Part shown: one piece after another, positions 36,599 through 47,528 of the stretch
Layout: every line of letters starts with the position of its first letter
Position numbering within the stretch: position 1 is the stretch's first letter
Origin: Prevotella sp.
Lineage (GTDB): Bacteria; Bacteroidota; Bacteroidia; Bacteroidales; Bacteroidaceae
Assembly (NCBI GenBank): GCA_003447235.1
Contig: DLZV01000012.1
Span: 1 to 64,000, forward strand
Length of the DNA: 64,000 nt
Direction of reading: 5' to 3'
The notes under the pieces: model-generated
Database searches by the model: none
What the model was told of the DNA's origin: nothing
Seen by the model: the letters and a program-made list of their open reading frames with translations, nothing else
Made by a program: the position numbers and the translations under genes

Positions 36599-37861
36599 TT
36601 AGCTCTCAAACTCGGCCCTGAGGACCTTGATGACATTATCGACGGTCTCCTCCTCGAGGTCGGCCTTCTCGATAAGCATTTCGCGCGGAGCGTTGAGCAC
36701 CTGGCGGGCCGTGTCGAGACCTATCTTCTTGATGGCTTCGATGACCCACTGGTCGATCTCGTCGGAGAACTCGTCGAGGTAGATGTCCTCCTCGGCCTGG
36801 CTCTCGTCGAGCTCGCGGAAGACGTCGATGGTGTAGCCCGTGAGCATACTTGCCAGCTTGATGTTGAGACCGCTGCGTCCGATAGCGAGGCTCACCTCCT
36901 CGGGCTTGAGATAGACCTCGGCCTTCTTGTTCTCCTCGTCGATGGTGAGCGAGCTGACGCGGGCCGGGCTGAGGGCGCGCTGGATGAAGAGTTTGGTGTT
37001 GGCCGTCCAGGAAATGACGTCGATGTTCTCGCCACCGAGCTCCTTGACGATGCCATGTACGCGGCTGCCGTGCACACCGACGCAGGCTCCCACCGGGTCG
37101 ATGCGGTCGTCGTAGCTCTCCACGGCGATCTTGGCGCGGTCGCCCGGCATGCGTGCCACGCTCTTGATGGCGATCAGGCCGTCGGCAATCTCGGGCACCT
37201 CGGCCTCCAGCAGACGCTCCAGGAAGGCGGGCGCCGTGCGCGAGAGGATGATCTTCGGATTGTTGTTGGTGTTGTCCACGCGCAGGATGACGGCACGGAT
37301 GGTGTCGCCCTTGTGGTAGTTGTCGCTCTGTATCTGCTCCGTCTTCGGCAGCAGCAGCTCGTTGTTCTCGTCGTCCACGAGCAGCACCTCGCGCTTCCAG
37401 ACCTGATAGACCTCGGAGGAGATGACCTGGCCCACGCGGTCCTTGTACTTGTTGTAGAGCGAGTCGTGCTCCAGCTCCAGCACCTTGGCGGCCAGCGTCT
37501 GGCGCAAGTTGAGAATGGCGCGGCGGCCAAACTTCGCGAAGTCGATGCGCTCGGAGACCTCCTCGCCCACCTCGTAGTCGGGCTCGATCTTCTGAGCGTC
37601 CGTGAGCGACACCTCCTTGTACTCGTCCTTCACCTCGCCGTCGGCCACGACGATGCGGTTGCGGTATATCTCAAAGTCGCCCTTGTCAGGGTTGACGATG
37701 ACGTCGAAGTTCTCGTCGGAGCCGAATATCTTCGCTATCACGCTGCGGAAGCTCTCCTCCAGCACGCTAACGAGGGTGGCACGGTCGATCTTCTTGGTGT
37801 CCTTAAACTCCTTGAAGGTCTCGATCATGTTCGGCATGTCTTCTTTTTTTCTTGCTGCCAT
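36599..37861 (-). CDS. nusA: Transcription termination/antitermination factor NusA
   Basis: RNA polymerase-binding factor for pausing, termination and antitermination. The 420-residue length is normal for Bacteroidetes. The N-terminal domain binds polymerase, then come an S1 domain (about 135-205), two KH domains, VGACVGVHGSRVHGIVKEL (about 277-295) and the SLAIGRSGLNIKLAS KH motif (about 325-339), and an acidic C-terminus. It starts 3 bp after the rimP stop, so the two are coupled. Start choice between 37861 and a nearby ATG (MPNMIETF) is uncertain. Confidence 0.95.
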   Translation of the reverse strand: MAARKKEDMPNMIETFKEFKDTKKIDRATLVSVLEESFRSVIAKIFGSDENFDVIVNPDKGDFEIYRNRIVVADGEVKDEYKEVSLTDAQKIEPDYEVGEEVSERIDFAKFGRRAILNLRQTLAAKVLELEHDSLYNKYKDRVGQVISSEVYQVWKREVLLVDDENNELLLPKTEQIQSDNYHKGDTIRAVILRVDNTNNNPKIILSRTAPAFLERLLEAEVPEIADGLIAIKSVARMPGDRAKIAVESYDDRIDPVGACVGVHGSRVHGIVKELGGENIDVISWTANTKLFIQRALSPARVSSLTIDEENKKAEVYLKPEEVSLAIGRSGLNIKLASMLTGYTIDVFRELDESQAEEDIYLDEFSDEIDQWVIEAIKKIGLDTARQVLNAPREMLIEKADLEEETVDNVIKVLRAEFES

Positions 37862-37864
37862 AGC

Positions 37865-38332
37865 TTATTTGAAACTTATAATGTATTTCGTGTACTTTAC
37901 CTCATTCATGTCGTAGTCGTAGTCCACGTCCATCATCACGGGACGCTTCTTGCCCTCTACCTTTACTTTCTCCGGCACGGAGACCGTGAAACGCGGGGTT
38001 TCCACGGCTTTGAGCGTGCCCTTCACTTTCTTGCCATCCTGTGTGAGGACCTCCACCTCGTTGCCGATGTTGTTCACATACTGCTGGGGTACCTTGAAGG
38101 GCTGGCCCAGTCCGGTGGATCCCACCTCCAGCTCGTAGTCCTCTTCGTCACGGCTCAGATGGTCCTCGATGTAGCGGCTCAGATCCGCGCAGTCGTCCAC
38201 CCACACGCCGTCGGCGTGGTCTATTTCTACGACGATGCGATCGTCGGTGCCAACCTGAACATCTACGAGGAAGTATTCCTTCCCCGCAAGCCATTCCTCA
38301 ACTAATCTTTTTACGACGTTCTTGTCTATCAT
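37865..38332 (-). CDS. rimP: Ribosome maturation factor RimP
   Basis: 155-residue factor for 30S assembly. It has the YP-fold N-terminus (YFLVDVQVGTDDRIVVEID) and the family core EDYELEVGSTGLGQPF (about residues 80-95), followed by the C-terminal SH3-like part. It begins the rimP-nusA-infB cluster, with a 3-bp gap to nusA. Confidence 0.94.
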   Translation of the reverse strand: MIDKNVVKRLVEEWLAGKEYFLVDVQVGTDDRIVVEIDHADGVWVDDCADLSRYIEDHLSRDEEDYELEVGSTGLGQPFKVPQQYVNNIGNEVEVLTQDGKKVKGTLKAVETPRFTVSVPEKVKVEGKKRPVMMDVDYDYDMNEVKYTKYIISFK

Positions 38333-39375
38333 AAACGTTTATATAAATAAAAATGAGGAGCTTCCGCAAGCCCCTCATTCCTCTGAACGGTGCAAAGGTA
38401 CGAAGAAAATCGCACTTGGCCAAACTTTTCCGTTGTTTTCTGCCTCGTTTGCCTGCTTTTCTGGGTCCCCACGTGTTCGCGTGCCATTTTAGGGCCTCAG
38501 AACCCCTTGGCGGGTCACTATTTCAACGGACGCGGGAGGGTGGAAAACTGGGCACCTTCCGCGGGGTAACTTACCTATCACCCTGATGGTTGCTTGTCTC
38601 TTGCCTCGATCCTAACTTATTCCCAAAGTCGCAGTCGGTGGTCCCTATAGTTCGCTGCCTGTGGGCTTTCCTATTCCCAGTCTGTAGGCTCTCTGGTTCG
38701 CGGTCTCCGGTTAGGTGCCCGCCCCGCATCGTAATAACATAATAACATAATAACATAATAACGTTTAACGTTTTTGTTTTGACGTGCGCTTTTTCTCGTT
38801 GTCACACGTCACGTTGTCACATTGTCACGTTTTTGATTTGGCGAGAGGAATGGCTGCGACCTTACATTATAACGTTAAACGTTAACATGTTATGATGCCC
38901 CTCCTTTTCTGTCCTCCCAGCGGTCTGCACCCTTCGTTTCTCCTTATTATATTATATTATATTATATTATATTATTTGCCTCTACTCTACTTTATTCTAC
39001 CGTACTCTATTATGTCCCTTCCCTGCTCTGTTTGCCGAAATGGTTGACGCACAATGCGGTCTGTGTCTGTGGGCAGCTCGGAAGACCGCTCGATGGTGGG
39101 AGAAGGGAAGGTAAAAGATCTGGAAATGGGTCATGGAACCACTCTATTTCTCTGTCAAACTACAGCATATCGGATGTAATGAGAATGTAATATTGGGTTG
39201 ATTTAGCGCAAGATACCTATAAAAAGAGGGCATTTTCTTGCACAAATAGGGTATTGATGTGCAAAAAAGGGTGGATTTCTTCAAGATTTATTTGTGAAAA
39301 CGGAATTTTTTCCGTTCCTTTGCACCCGAAATTTTGAAAGAGAAAACAAAGTAACAACATTTTAACAAGATTATC
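38333..39375. other. 1-kb noncoding region with repeats
   Basis: No gene is supported. It contains ATTAT six times in tandem (38946-38975), ACATAATA repeats near 38735-38760 and GTCAC repeats near 38800-38830. AACGTTTAACGTT near 38760 has its inverse, AACGTTAAACGTT, near 38870. Near the right end TTCCTTTGCACC (from 39315) looks like a variant -7 element for acpP, inside or after a CGGAAttttttTCCG hairpin. Confidence 0.6.
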
Positions 39376-39612
39376 ATGTCAGAAATTGCAGCACAGGTTA
39401 AGAACATTATCGTAGATAAGTTGGGTGTAGATGCAGAGGAGGTCACTCCGGAGAAGAGCTTCACCAACGATTTGGGTGCCGACTCTCTCGACACTGTCGA
39501 GCTCATCATGGAGTTTGAGAAGGAGTTTGGTATCTCCATCCCCGACGATCAGGCAGAGAAGATCTCTACCGTAGGCGACGCCATCGCATACATCGAGAAC
39601 AACGCTAAGTAA
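39376..39612 (+). CDS. acpP: Acyl carrier protein
   Basis: 78-residue acidic carrier for fatty-acid synthesis. The phosphopantetheine Ser is in DLGADSLDTVEL (Ser at about residue 38). The length and the LGVDAEEVTPEKSF opening are typical. It is followed by fabF after 184 bp; the gap contains short GCGTCAG/GTGTCAG tandem repeats (about 39670-39697). Confidence 0.97.
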   Translation: MSEIAAQVKNIIVDKLGVDAEEVTPEKSFTNDLGADSLDTVELIMEFEKEFGISIPDDQAEKISTVGDAIAYIENNAK

Positions 39613-39796
39613 GCGTCTTCTGTCTCTACGGTATCGTTTTTTACATTAGGACAGACACATATATTGGGTGTCGGGCGTCAGGCGTCAGGTGTCAGGTGTG
39701 GATAGCCCGGCTAAGGGCAAATTCGCTACTTACGACACTGTAAGCCCCGCACGGCGCCCAATATACGTTTTCATCAATCGATAAGACACTATATAC

Positions 39797-41048
39797 ATGG
39801 AACTGAAAAGAGTTGTCGTAACGGGTCTCGGCGCTGTCACCCCGCTGGGAAACACTCCCGAGGAGACTTGGGAGAACATGGTCAAGGGTGTGAGCGGCGC
39901 AGCTCCGATTACGCTGTTCGACGCCACCAACTTCAAGACCCAGTTTGCCTGTGAGGTGAAAAACTGGAATCCCAACGAGTGGATCGACCGCAAGGACGCC
40001 CGCAAGATGGACCGCTACGCACAGTTGGCCATGGCCAGTGCCGTGCAGGGTGTGAAGGACAGCGGCCTCGACCTCGACCAGGTCGATAAGAACCGCGTCG
40101 GCGTGATCTATGGTGTAGGTATCGGCGGTATCAAGACGTTTGAGGAGGAGGCTTCCTACTACGCTCTCAACAAGGAGAAAGGTCCCCGCTTCTCGCCGTT
40201 CTTCATCCCGAAGATGATCGCCGACATCGCCGCTGGACAGATCAGCATCCACTTCGGCTTCCACGGACCCAACTTCACCACCACCAGCGCCTGTGCCTCT
40301 TCGACCAATGCGCTGGCCGACGCTTTCAACCTGCTGCGCCTCGGCAAGGCCGACGTGATCGTGGCCGGTGGTGCGGAGGCTGCCATCTGCGAGTGTGGTG
40401 TGGGTGGCTTCAACGCCATGAAGGCCCTTTCGACGCGCAATGATGACCCGACCCACGCCAGCCGTCCTTTCTCGGCCAGCCGCGACGGATTCGTGATGGG
40501 CGAGGGTGCCGGCTGCCTCATCCTCGAGGAGCTGGAGCACGCCAAGGCGCGTGGAGCCAGAATCTACGCCGAGATGGTGGGCGAGGGCGAGAGTGCCGAC
40601 GCTTATCACCTCACGGCTTCCCATCCCGAGGGACTGGGTGCGAAACTGGTGATGGAGGCCGCCCTGGCCGACGCTCAGTTGCGGCCGGAGGATATTGACT
40701 ATATCAACGTACACGGCACGTCCACCCATGTGGGCGACATCTCCGAGGCCAAGGCCATCAAGGAGGTCTTCGGCGAGCACGCCTACAAGCTCAATATCTC
40801 CTCCACGAAGTCTATGACGGGCCACTTGCTCGGAGCTGCTGGAGCCGTAGAGGCCCTGGCCTGCGTCAAGGCCGTGAGCGAGGACATCGTCCCCCCGACC
40901 ATCAATCACGACGAGGAGGACAAGGACCCGGAGATCGACTACGCACTCAACTATACTTTCAACCAGGCACAGAAGCGTACCGTTCGTGCGGCCCTGAGCA
41001 ACACGTTCGGCTTCGGCGGACACAACGCCTGCGTTATCTTCAAGAAGT

Positions 41049-41059
<11 letters not shown>
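39797..41059 (+). CDS. fabF: Beta-ketoacyl-ACP synthase II
   Basis: Condensing enzyme of type II fatty-acid synthesis that elongates acyl-ACP with malonyl-ACP. The 420 residues show the active-site Cys in TTSACASSTNA (about residue 168) and the catalytic His residues in VHGTSTHVGD and GHLLGAAGAVEA. The terminal FGFGGHNA motif is present. It overlaps rnc by 11 bases. Confidence 0.97.
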
Positions 41060-42161
<1,102 letters not shown>

Positions 42162-42228
42162 AACAATCGAGTCTGCGGGTAGCAGCACCTGATGCGCCCG
42201 CCGATTCATCATTCCTTTTTTCTTTATT

Positions 42229-43149
42229 ATGAGCAACACGTTCAAAGGTTTCGCAGCGGGTATTATCGCTGCGATTTTCTATGGTACAAACCCCTTGGGC
42301 ACGCTATTCCTCTACCAGGACGAGATCAACCCTACGTCGGTCCTCGTCTGGCGCTACGCCATTGCCTCGCTGCTGTTTCTTGCATGGATGGTGGCGAAGC
42401 GGGAGAGTTTTCATCTGCGCCTCGGACCCGCCATCCGCATGGCCGTCTTGGGCACATTCATGGCCATGTCCTCGGCCACGCTCTACCTCAGTTTCAAGTA
42501 CATGGACGCAGGAATCGCCAGTACGATCCTCTTCAGCTACCCCATCATCACGGGCGTGCTGATGACGGCGTTCTTCCATGAGCGCATCACCTGGTCCACC
42601 ACCTTCTCCATCCTCCTGGCCGTCACGGGCATAGGACTGCTCTATCGTGGTGGCGACAATGCCACGCTCTCCACGGTGGGCGTGGCGCTGGTCCTGCTCT
42701 CGTCGCTCTTCTACGCCTTCTACATCATCGGCGTCAACCAGACCCACACAGGGCTCTCCGCCATCCAGTTTACGTTCTGGGTGGTCTTGTTTGGCTTGAT
42801 CTCCCTGCTCGTCCTGTCCGTTATCATGGGCGAGCAGATCCAGGTGCTCTCCACTCCGAAGCAATGGGCCTGTGCTGCCCAGTTGGCCTTGCTGCCCACG
42901 GTGCTCAGCCTCTACTTCATGAACATCGCCATCGAAAAAGTCGGCAGTACGCCCTCCGCCATCATGGGTGCTGTGGAGCCTGTTACGGCCGTCTTCATCG
43001 GCGTGCTCATCTTCGGCGAGTCCTTCTCCCTTCGCCTCTTCGTCGGCATTGTGCTCATCCTCTCGGCCGTCATCCTGCTGGTGCTTTCCAAGAAAAAGAA
43101 GAACGTCGAGAGCCACGAGGAGCGTCCTCTGCGGGCCAAGCGTCGCTGA
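42229..43149 (+). CDS. EamA/DMT family membrane transporter
   Basis: A 306-residue inner-membrane protein with about ten hydrophobic segments in two EamA halves. Each half has the gly/pro-rich family patterns (GFAAGIIAAIFYGTNP at the start; MGAVEPVTAVFIGVLIFGE near residue 247). Members export small metabolites; the substrate is not readable. It closes the acpP-fabF-rnc run, 67 bp after rnc, and is followed by a hairpin. The basic tail (KKKKNVESHEERPLRAKRR) is cytoplasmic. Confidence 0.85.
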   Translation: MSNTFKGFAAGIIAAIFYGTNPLGTLFLYQDEINPTSVLVWRYAIASLLFLAWMVAKRESFHLRLGPAIRMAVLGTFMAMSSATLYLSFKYMDAGIASTILFSYPIITGVLMTAFFHERITWSTTFSILLAVTGIGLLYRGGDNATLSTVGVALVLLSSLFYAFYIIGVNQTHTGLSAIQFTFWVVLFGLISLLVLSVIMGEQIQVLSTPKQWACAAQLALLPTVLSLYFMNIAIEKVGSTPSAIMGAVEPVTAVFIGVLIFGESFSLRLFVGIVLILSAVILLVLSKKKKNVESHEERPLRAKRR

Positions 43150-43308
43150 CGCCTTTTTACCTCTGGCGCTGCCTTCGTCTTGGGCGGCTGTAGTTTGCCC
43201 TGCTTAGCCTTATTATTGCTTCCGCAGATAGGACTACAACGCCTTCCGCGCCGTATGAGGCCCGTAGCGGCACTTCTAAGCAACGAAAACCACATTGCTT
43301 GAACGAGC

Positions 43309-43343
43309 AAGGCCTTCCCTGCCAGCGCGGCAGAGAAGGCCTT
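43309..43343. terminator. Bidirectional hairpin between the DMT gene and aspA
   Basis: AAGGCCTTCCCTGCC at 43309-43323 and GGCAGAGAAGGCCTT at 43329-43343 form a 15-position stem with one mismatch. It lies between two convergent genes. Confidence 0.8.
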
Positions 43344-43404
43344 AAATTTAGTCTAACTATACTTTATGCGAGATAAAGTCAATGGTAGCGTGATGCGCTG
43401 ACCC

Positions 43405-44826
43405 TTACTTGATCACGTCCTCGGGGTCGAGCATGTGCTTCGGGTCGAGGATGGCGTCGAGCTTCTCCTTGGTCAGGATCTTGTCTCTGAGCACGAGATC
43501 ATAGACAGAAGCGCCCGTCTCCAGAGCCTCCTTGGCGATCTTCGTGCTGTTCTTGTAGCCGATGTACGGGTTGAGAGCGGTGACGATACCGATGCTGTTG
43601 CGCACGGTCTCGGCATTGTGCTCGGCATTGACCGTGATACCATCGACGCAACGCTCACGCAGCGTGTCCATGGCGCGGCCCAGCCAGGTCTGGCTCTCGA
43701 TGATGCACTGGGTGATGACCGGCTCCATGACGTTGAGCTGGAGCTGTCCTGCCTCGGCGGCAATCATCACGGTGGTGTCGTTGCCAATCACCTTGAAGCA
43801 AGTCTGGTTGGTCACCTCGGGGATGACAGGGTTTACCTTGCCCGGCATGATGCTGGAGCCCGGAGCCATCGGCGGGAGGTTGATCTCGTGGAGACCGCAA
43901 CGGGGACCAGAGGCCATGAGGCGGAGGTCGTTGCAGATCTTGGACAACTTCACGGCCAGACGCTTCAGCGCGCCGCTATAGCTCACGTAGTCGCCCGTGT
44001 CGGGAGTAGCCTCGACGAGGTCCTTGCCGAGGGTGAAGTTCTCGCCCGTCAGCTCGGCCAGCTTCTTCGTGCAGAGCTCAGCGTAGCCCGGGACAGCGTT
44101 GAGACCCGTACCGATGGCTGTGGCGCCCATGTTGATCTCGAGCATCAGCTCCACATTGCGATTGAGGTTGCCGATCTCCTCCTCAAGGGTATTGGCGAAG
44201 GCCGTAAACTCCTGTCCGCTCGTCATGGGGACGGCGTCCTGCAGCTGTGTGCGGCCCATCTTGATGTTGTTCTTGAATTCCTCGCCCTTCTTGCGGAAAG
44301 AGGCCACGAGACGTTCCAGAGCGGCTACGAGCTGCTTGTTCATCTCGATGAAGGTGAGGCGGATGGTGGTGGGATAGACGTCGTTGGTGGACTGACCGCA
44401 GTTGCAGTGGTCGTTGGGCCAGCAGTGCTGGTAGTCGCCCTTCTCGTAGCCCATCAGCTCGAGGGCACGGTTGGCAATCACCTCGTTGGCGTTCATGTTG
44501 ACCGACGTGCCGGCACCACCCTGCACCATGTCGGTGACGAAGTTCTCATGAAACTTGCCGTCGATGATCTCGCGGCAGGCGCGGCACATAGCGTCGGCCA
44601 CGTCGTCAGGAAGCTGACCCAGTTCGTGGTTGGCTTCGGCAGCAGCGAGTTTCACGTATGCAATGGCCTTGACATACTCGGGATAGTCGCACATGTGCTT
44701 GCCCGAAATCTTGTAATTGTTGATGGCGCGCTGAGTCTGCACACCATAGTAAGCCTCGGCGGGTACCTGGAGCTCGCCCAAGAGGTCGCTCTCTACACGA
44801 AACTTCTTTTCGTTCTCGTTAGCCAT
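43405..44826 (-). CDS. aspA: Aspartate ammonia-lyase
   Basis: Interconverts aspartate and fumarate plus ammonia; in this group it can feed fumarate respiration. The 473 residues carry the superfamily signature GSSIMPGKVNP (about 320-330) and the TSxDxxP-like VNMNANEVIAN segment, with the N-terminal LGELQVPAEAYYGVQTQRA typical of aspartase. Class II fumarase is a close relative and the alternative. It is monocistronic, with a -33/-7 promoter at 44872-44904 and a convergent terminator at 43309-43343. Confidence 0.93.
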   Translation of the reverse strand: MANENEKKFRVESDLLGELQVPAEAYYGVQTQRAINNYKISGKHMCDYPEYVKAIAYVKLAAAEANHELGQLPDDVADAMCRACREIIDGKFHENFVTDMVQGGAGTSVNMNANEVIANRALELMGYEKGDYQHCWPNDHCNCGQSTNDVYPTTIRLTFIEMNKQLVAALERLVASFRKKGEEFKNNIKMGRTQLQDAVPMTSGQEFTAFANTLEEEIGNLNRNVELMLEINMGATAIGTGLNAVPGYAELCTKKLAELTGENFTLGKDLVEATPDTGDYVSYSGALKRLAVKLSKICNDLRLMASGPRCGLHEINLPPMAPGSSIMPGKVNPVIPEVTNQTCFKVIGNDTTVMIAAEAGQLQLNVMEPVITQCIIESQTWLGRAMDTLRERCVDGITVNAEHNAETVRNSIGIVTALNPYIGYKNSTKIAKEALETGASVYDLVLRDKILTKEKLDAILDPKHMLDPEDVIK

Positions 44827-44871
44827 TTTGATTTTTGTTTTTAATTATTTATTGATTTTTTATTTGCTCTG

Positions 44872-44904
44872 CAAAAGTAGCCAAAACAAATGAACCCACC
44901 AAAT
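44872..44904 (-). promoter_or_regulatory. Promoter of aspA
   Basis: On the minus strand TACTTTTG (44872-44879) is the -7 element, with TTTG about 20 bases upstream. It gives a leader of about 40 bases. Confidence 0.65.
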
Positions 44905-45052
44905 GTTTTCTATTAAATTAAGGATGGTTCTGATATTTAGAACCTTGTGTGCGCTCTCAGATGGCAGCATCTATCAAGAAAGCGGGCGAGGATGCTCTCC
45001 CCGCCCGCTCTGTAGTCTATAGATTTAGCTACTTGCTTCTGCTCGTAGCTTA

Positions 45053-47509
45053 CTACTTTTTCTTGCTCTTGTGCTTCTTCTTGTCGTCGTCGGTTTCGCC
45101 GTAGCCATAACCGTAGCCATAACCATATCCGTAGCGGTGGTAGCCCACGCGGGTCTCCGTGCCGTTGAGGATGAGGGCCATGTTGCGATACTTGCCTGCG
45201 TTGTAAAGGCGCTGGAGCTCCTTGAGCAAGGAGCGGTCGATCAGTCCGGCGCGCACGATGAAGATCGTTCTGTCCACGTAGCTCGAGATGATCTCCGTAT
45301 CGGCGACGACCTCGATAGGCGGACAGTCGAGCAGGACGTAGTCGTACTGGCTGCGAACCTCTTCCAGCAAGTCCTTCAAGCGGCCGTTGCCCAGCAGCTC
45401 GGTGGGGTTCGGCGGCACGATGCCGACCGGCAGGATGCTCAGGTTCTCATTGCCCTTGTAGGTATGGATGAGCTCGTGAAGGTCCGTATCCTTACCCGTG
45501 AGGTAATGGGTCAGACCGACCTGCGGCGATCCGATCAGGGCCGAGGCCATGGCCTTACGGATATCGCAGTCGATGATGAGCACCTTCTTCTGCTTGATGG
45601 CCAGCGACATGGCGATATTGGCCGAGAGATAGGTCTTACCACTACCCGAGTTGAAGGAGGTCATGATCATCACGTTGTCCTTTCTGTCCTCAGAAATGAG
45701 GAACTCGAGCTTCGTACGGAGCACGCGGAAGGCCTCGTTCATCACGTTGCGCTTGCCCTCCTGTACGACGATCTGCAGCTTGTCACGATGCTTGTTGCGA
45801 CGCTGCCACCACTTGCGCTTGCCTGTATAAGGTATCTCTCCGATAAACGGTATGGTAAGACCCTCGATATCCTTGCGGCCGCGTACGGTGGTGTTCATGC
45901 TCTCGCGGAGGTAGAACAGTCCGATAGGCAACATCAGACCCAGGGCCAGGGCGATGAGCAGGATGTTGCGGTGGTTGGGCGAGATGGGATAGGCGTTGCC
46001 AAACGGGGCGGTGATGATGCGGATGTTGTAGGCGGTGAAAGCCTGATTCATCTCGTTCTCCTCGCGCTTCTGGAGCAGGAAGAGGTAGAGTTGCTCCTTG
46101 ACCTGCTGCTGACGGCCCACGCTCGTGAGGTACTTCTCCTGCTTCGGGCTGGAGGCGATCTTCGCCGTGGCCTGGTTCTCGTTCTGCTGCGCGTGGCTCA
46201 ACTGCAGGTCGATTGTGCTGCAGAGGTTGTCGATGCCCTCCAGGATGACCTTGCGGATCTGGGCCAGTTGCTCGTCGTAGTCGCTCACGATGGGGTTGCG
46301 CTCCGAGGAGTTGGCGATGAGCGAGTTGCGCTGGAGCAGAAGCGTGTTGTATTCTGCGATCTGCTGCTCAATGCCCGTCGATTCCAGTCCGGCATTGGTA
46401 GGCAGGAGCTTGCGCGACTTGGCACCGCGCGTCAGCATGCCCTTTACGTATTGTGCCATGGAGCGCTGCGTGTTGAGGGCCAGCACTTGCTTTTGGCTCT
46501 CCTGCGACTGCTGCATGGACATCTGCGAGGCAGCCTGTACGGACGGCAGCAGGTTGCTGCTCTTATAGCTGGAGATGTCGCTATCGATACCGCTCAGCTC
46601 GCGCTCGATGATAGCCAGGCGCTCGTTGATAAACTTCGTCGTGGCGATCGTCAACATGTTCTTCTCTCTCACCCAGCTCTCCTTATAGACCGTAATGAGG
46701 GTGTTGATGATGTCGTCGGCGCGGTAGGGCTCTTTGTCCTTATAGGAAATGCGGACCAGGGTGGACATCTTGTCCGTCAGTTCCACCGACAAGTTTCTTT
46801 GCACGCCCTCCGTCTTGGTGTAGAGGTCGGTGCGTGTCACGAGGATTGGATCTTTCGTATGGGTGACAAATGAGCCGTAGTACTGTGTCGGTGTGACCAG
46901 CACATTGCCCACCGGCGTACCGATGATGGTGCTTGTGCGGCCCGTCACGGTCACCTCTGGACTGCCGACCGGCTTGCCGTTGCGCATAAAGTTGGACAGT
47001 TTCACCACGCCGTTGGGCTGCAGCTCCATCTGCATGGCTGCCGACTCATGGTCGCCCAGTCCCATCATGCGGACGTTGGCCGGGAGCGAGCGTCCGTAGA
47101 GGATGTTCTTGTGCCAGCGGCCCTCCATCGTATAGTTCATGTCGAGGTTCAGGCGCTTCACGGTCTCCAGCACGTTGGAGGGAGCCTGGATGGCAGCCAT
47201 CTCGTTGTTGACGTTGCTCTGGTCGGGGTTCTGACCCAAGTTGGCGAACATCGCGTTGAGGTCCTTGCCACGCTGCGGGCTGTCCTCCTTGATGACGACG
47301 AGCGCCGTGCGTTGGTAGGTGTTGGGCGTGATCTTCAGATAGTACCATCCTGCTGCGCCAAAGAGTATGACGGACTGGAGTATCCAAAACCAGTTGCCAA
47401 GCACGATGTCCAGGAGCATGCGCAGGTTGAATCCGCCATTCTCGAGCTCGTTGTTCTCGGCTGTTGCTGAGTAGTTCTTTTCGCTTTCTAAGCTATTGTT
47501 TGTTGCCAT
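45053..47509 (-). CDS. Wzc-like polysaccharide co-polymerase and tyrosine autokinase
   Basis: An 818-residue inner-membrane protein for chain-length control and export of capsule or exopolysaccharide. A first membrane segment lies near residue 40, a long periplasmic coiled coil spans about 270-480, and a second membrane segment lies near 525. The cytoplasmic BY-kinase part has Walker A SFNSGSGKTYLSANIA (about 615-630), Walker A' VLIIDCDIR and Walker B YVLLDCPP. The tail is a GY repeat (GYGYGYGYGYGE), the autophosphorylation cluster, then Lys-rich. It follows the Wza-like gene by 19 bp. The rest of the polysaccharide locus is not in the window. Confidence 0.93.
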   Translation of the reverse strand: MATNNSLESEKNYSATAENNELENGGFNLRMLLDIVLGNWFWILQSVILFGAAGWYYLKITPNTYQRTALVVIKEDSPQRGKDLNAMFANLGQNPDQSNVNNEMAAIQAPSNVLETVKRLNLDMNYTMEGRWHKNILYGRSLPANVRMMGLGDHESAAMQMELQPNGVVKLSNFMRNGKPVGSPEVTVTGRTSTIIGTPVGNVLVTPTQYYGSFVTHTKDPILVTRTDLYTKTEGVQRNLSVELTDKMSTLVRISYKDKEPYRADDIINTLITVYKESWVREKNMLTIATTKFINERLAIIERELSGIDSDISSYKSSNLLPSVQAASQMSMQQSQESQKQVLALNTQRSMAQYVKGMLTRGAKSRKLLPTNAGLESTGIEQQIAEYNTLLLQRNSLIANSSERNPIVSDYDEQLAQIRKVILEGIDNLCSTIDLQLSHAQQNENQATAKIASSPKQEKYLTSVGRQQQVKEQLYLFLLQKREENEMNQAFTAYNIRIITAPFGNAYPISPNHRNILLIALALGLMLPIGLFYLRESMNTTVRGRKDIEGLTIPFIGEIPYTGKRKWWQRRNKHRDKLQIVVQEGKRNVMNEAFRVLRTKLEFLISEDRKDNVMIMTSFNSGSGKTYLSANIAMSLAIKQKKVLIIDCDIRKAMASALIGSPQVGLTHYLTGKDTDLHELIHTYKGNENLSILPVGIVPPNPTELLGNGRLKDLLEEVRSQYDYVLLDCPPIEVVADTEIISSYVDRTIFIVRAGLIDRSLLKELQRLYNAGKYRNMALILNGTETRVGYHRYGYGYGYGYGYGETDDDKKKHKSKKK

Positions 47510-47528
47510 TTCCTTTTTGAGAGTAAGT

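Noticed and set aside
38571..38756. Small frame in the rimP-acpP gap
   Set aside because: No ribosome site or domain and the end runs into simple repeats.
43405..44826. Fumarase class II as the assignment
   Set aside because: The N-terminal LGELQVPAEAYYG pattern and overall length fit aspartase better. Fumarase remains an alternative that sequence alone cannot fully exclude.
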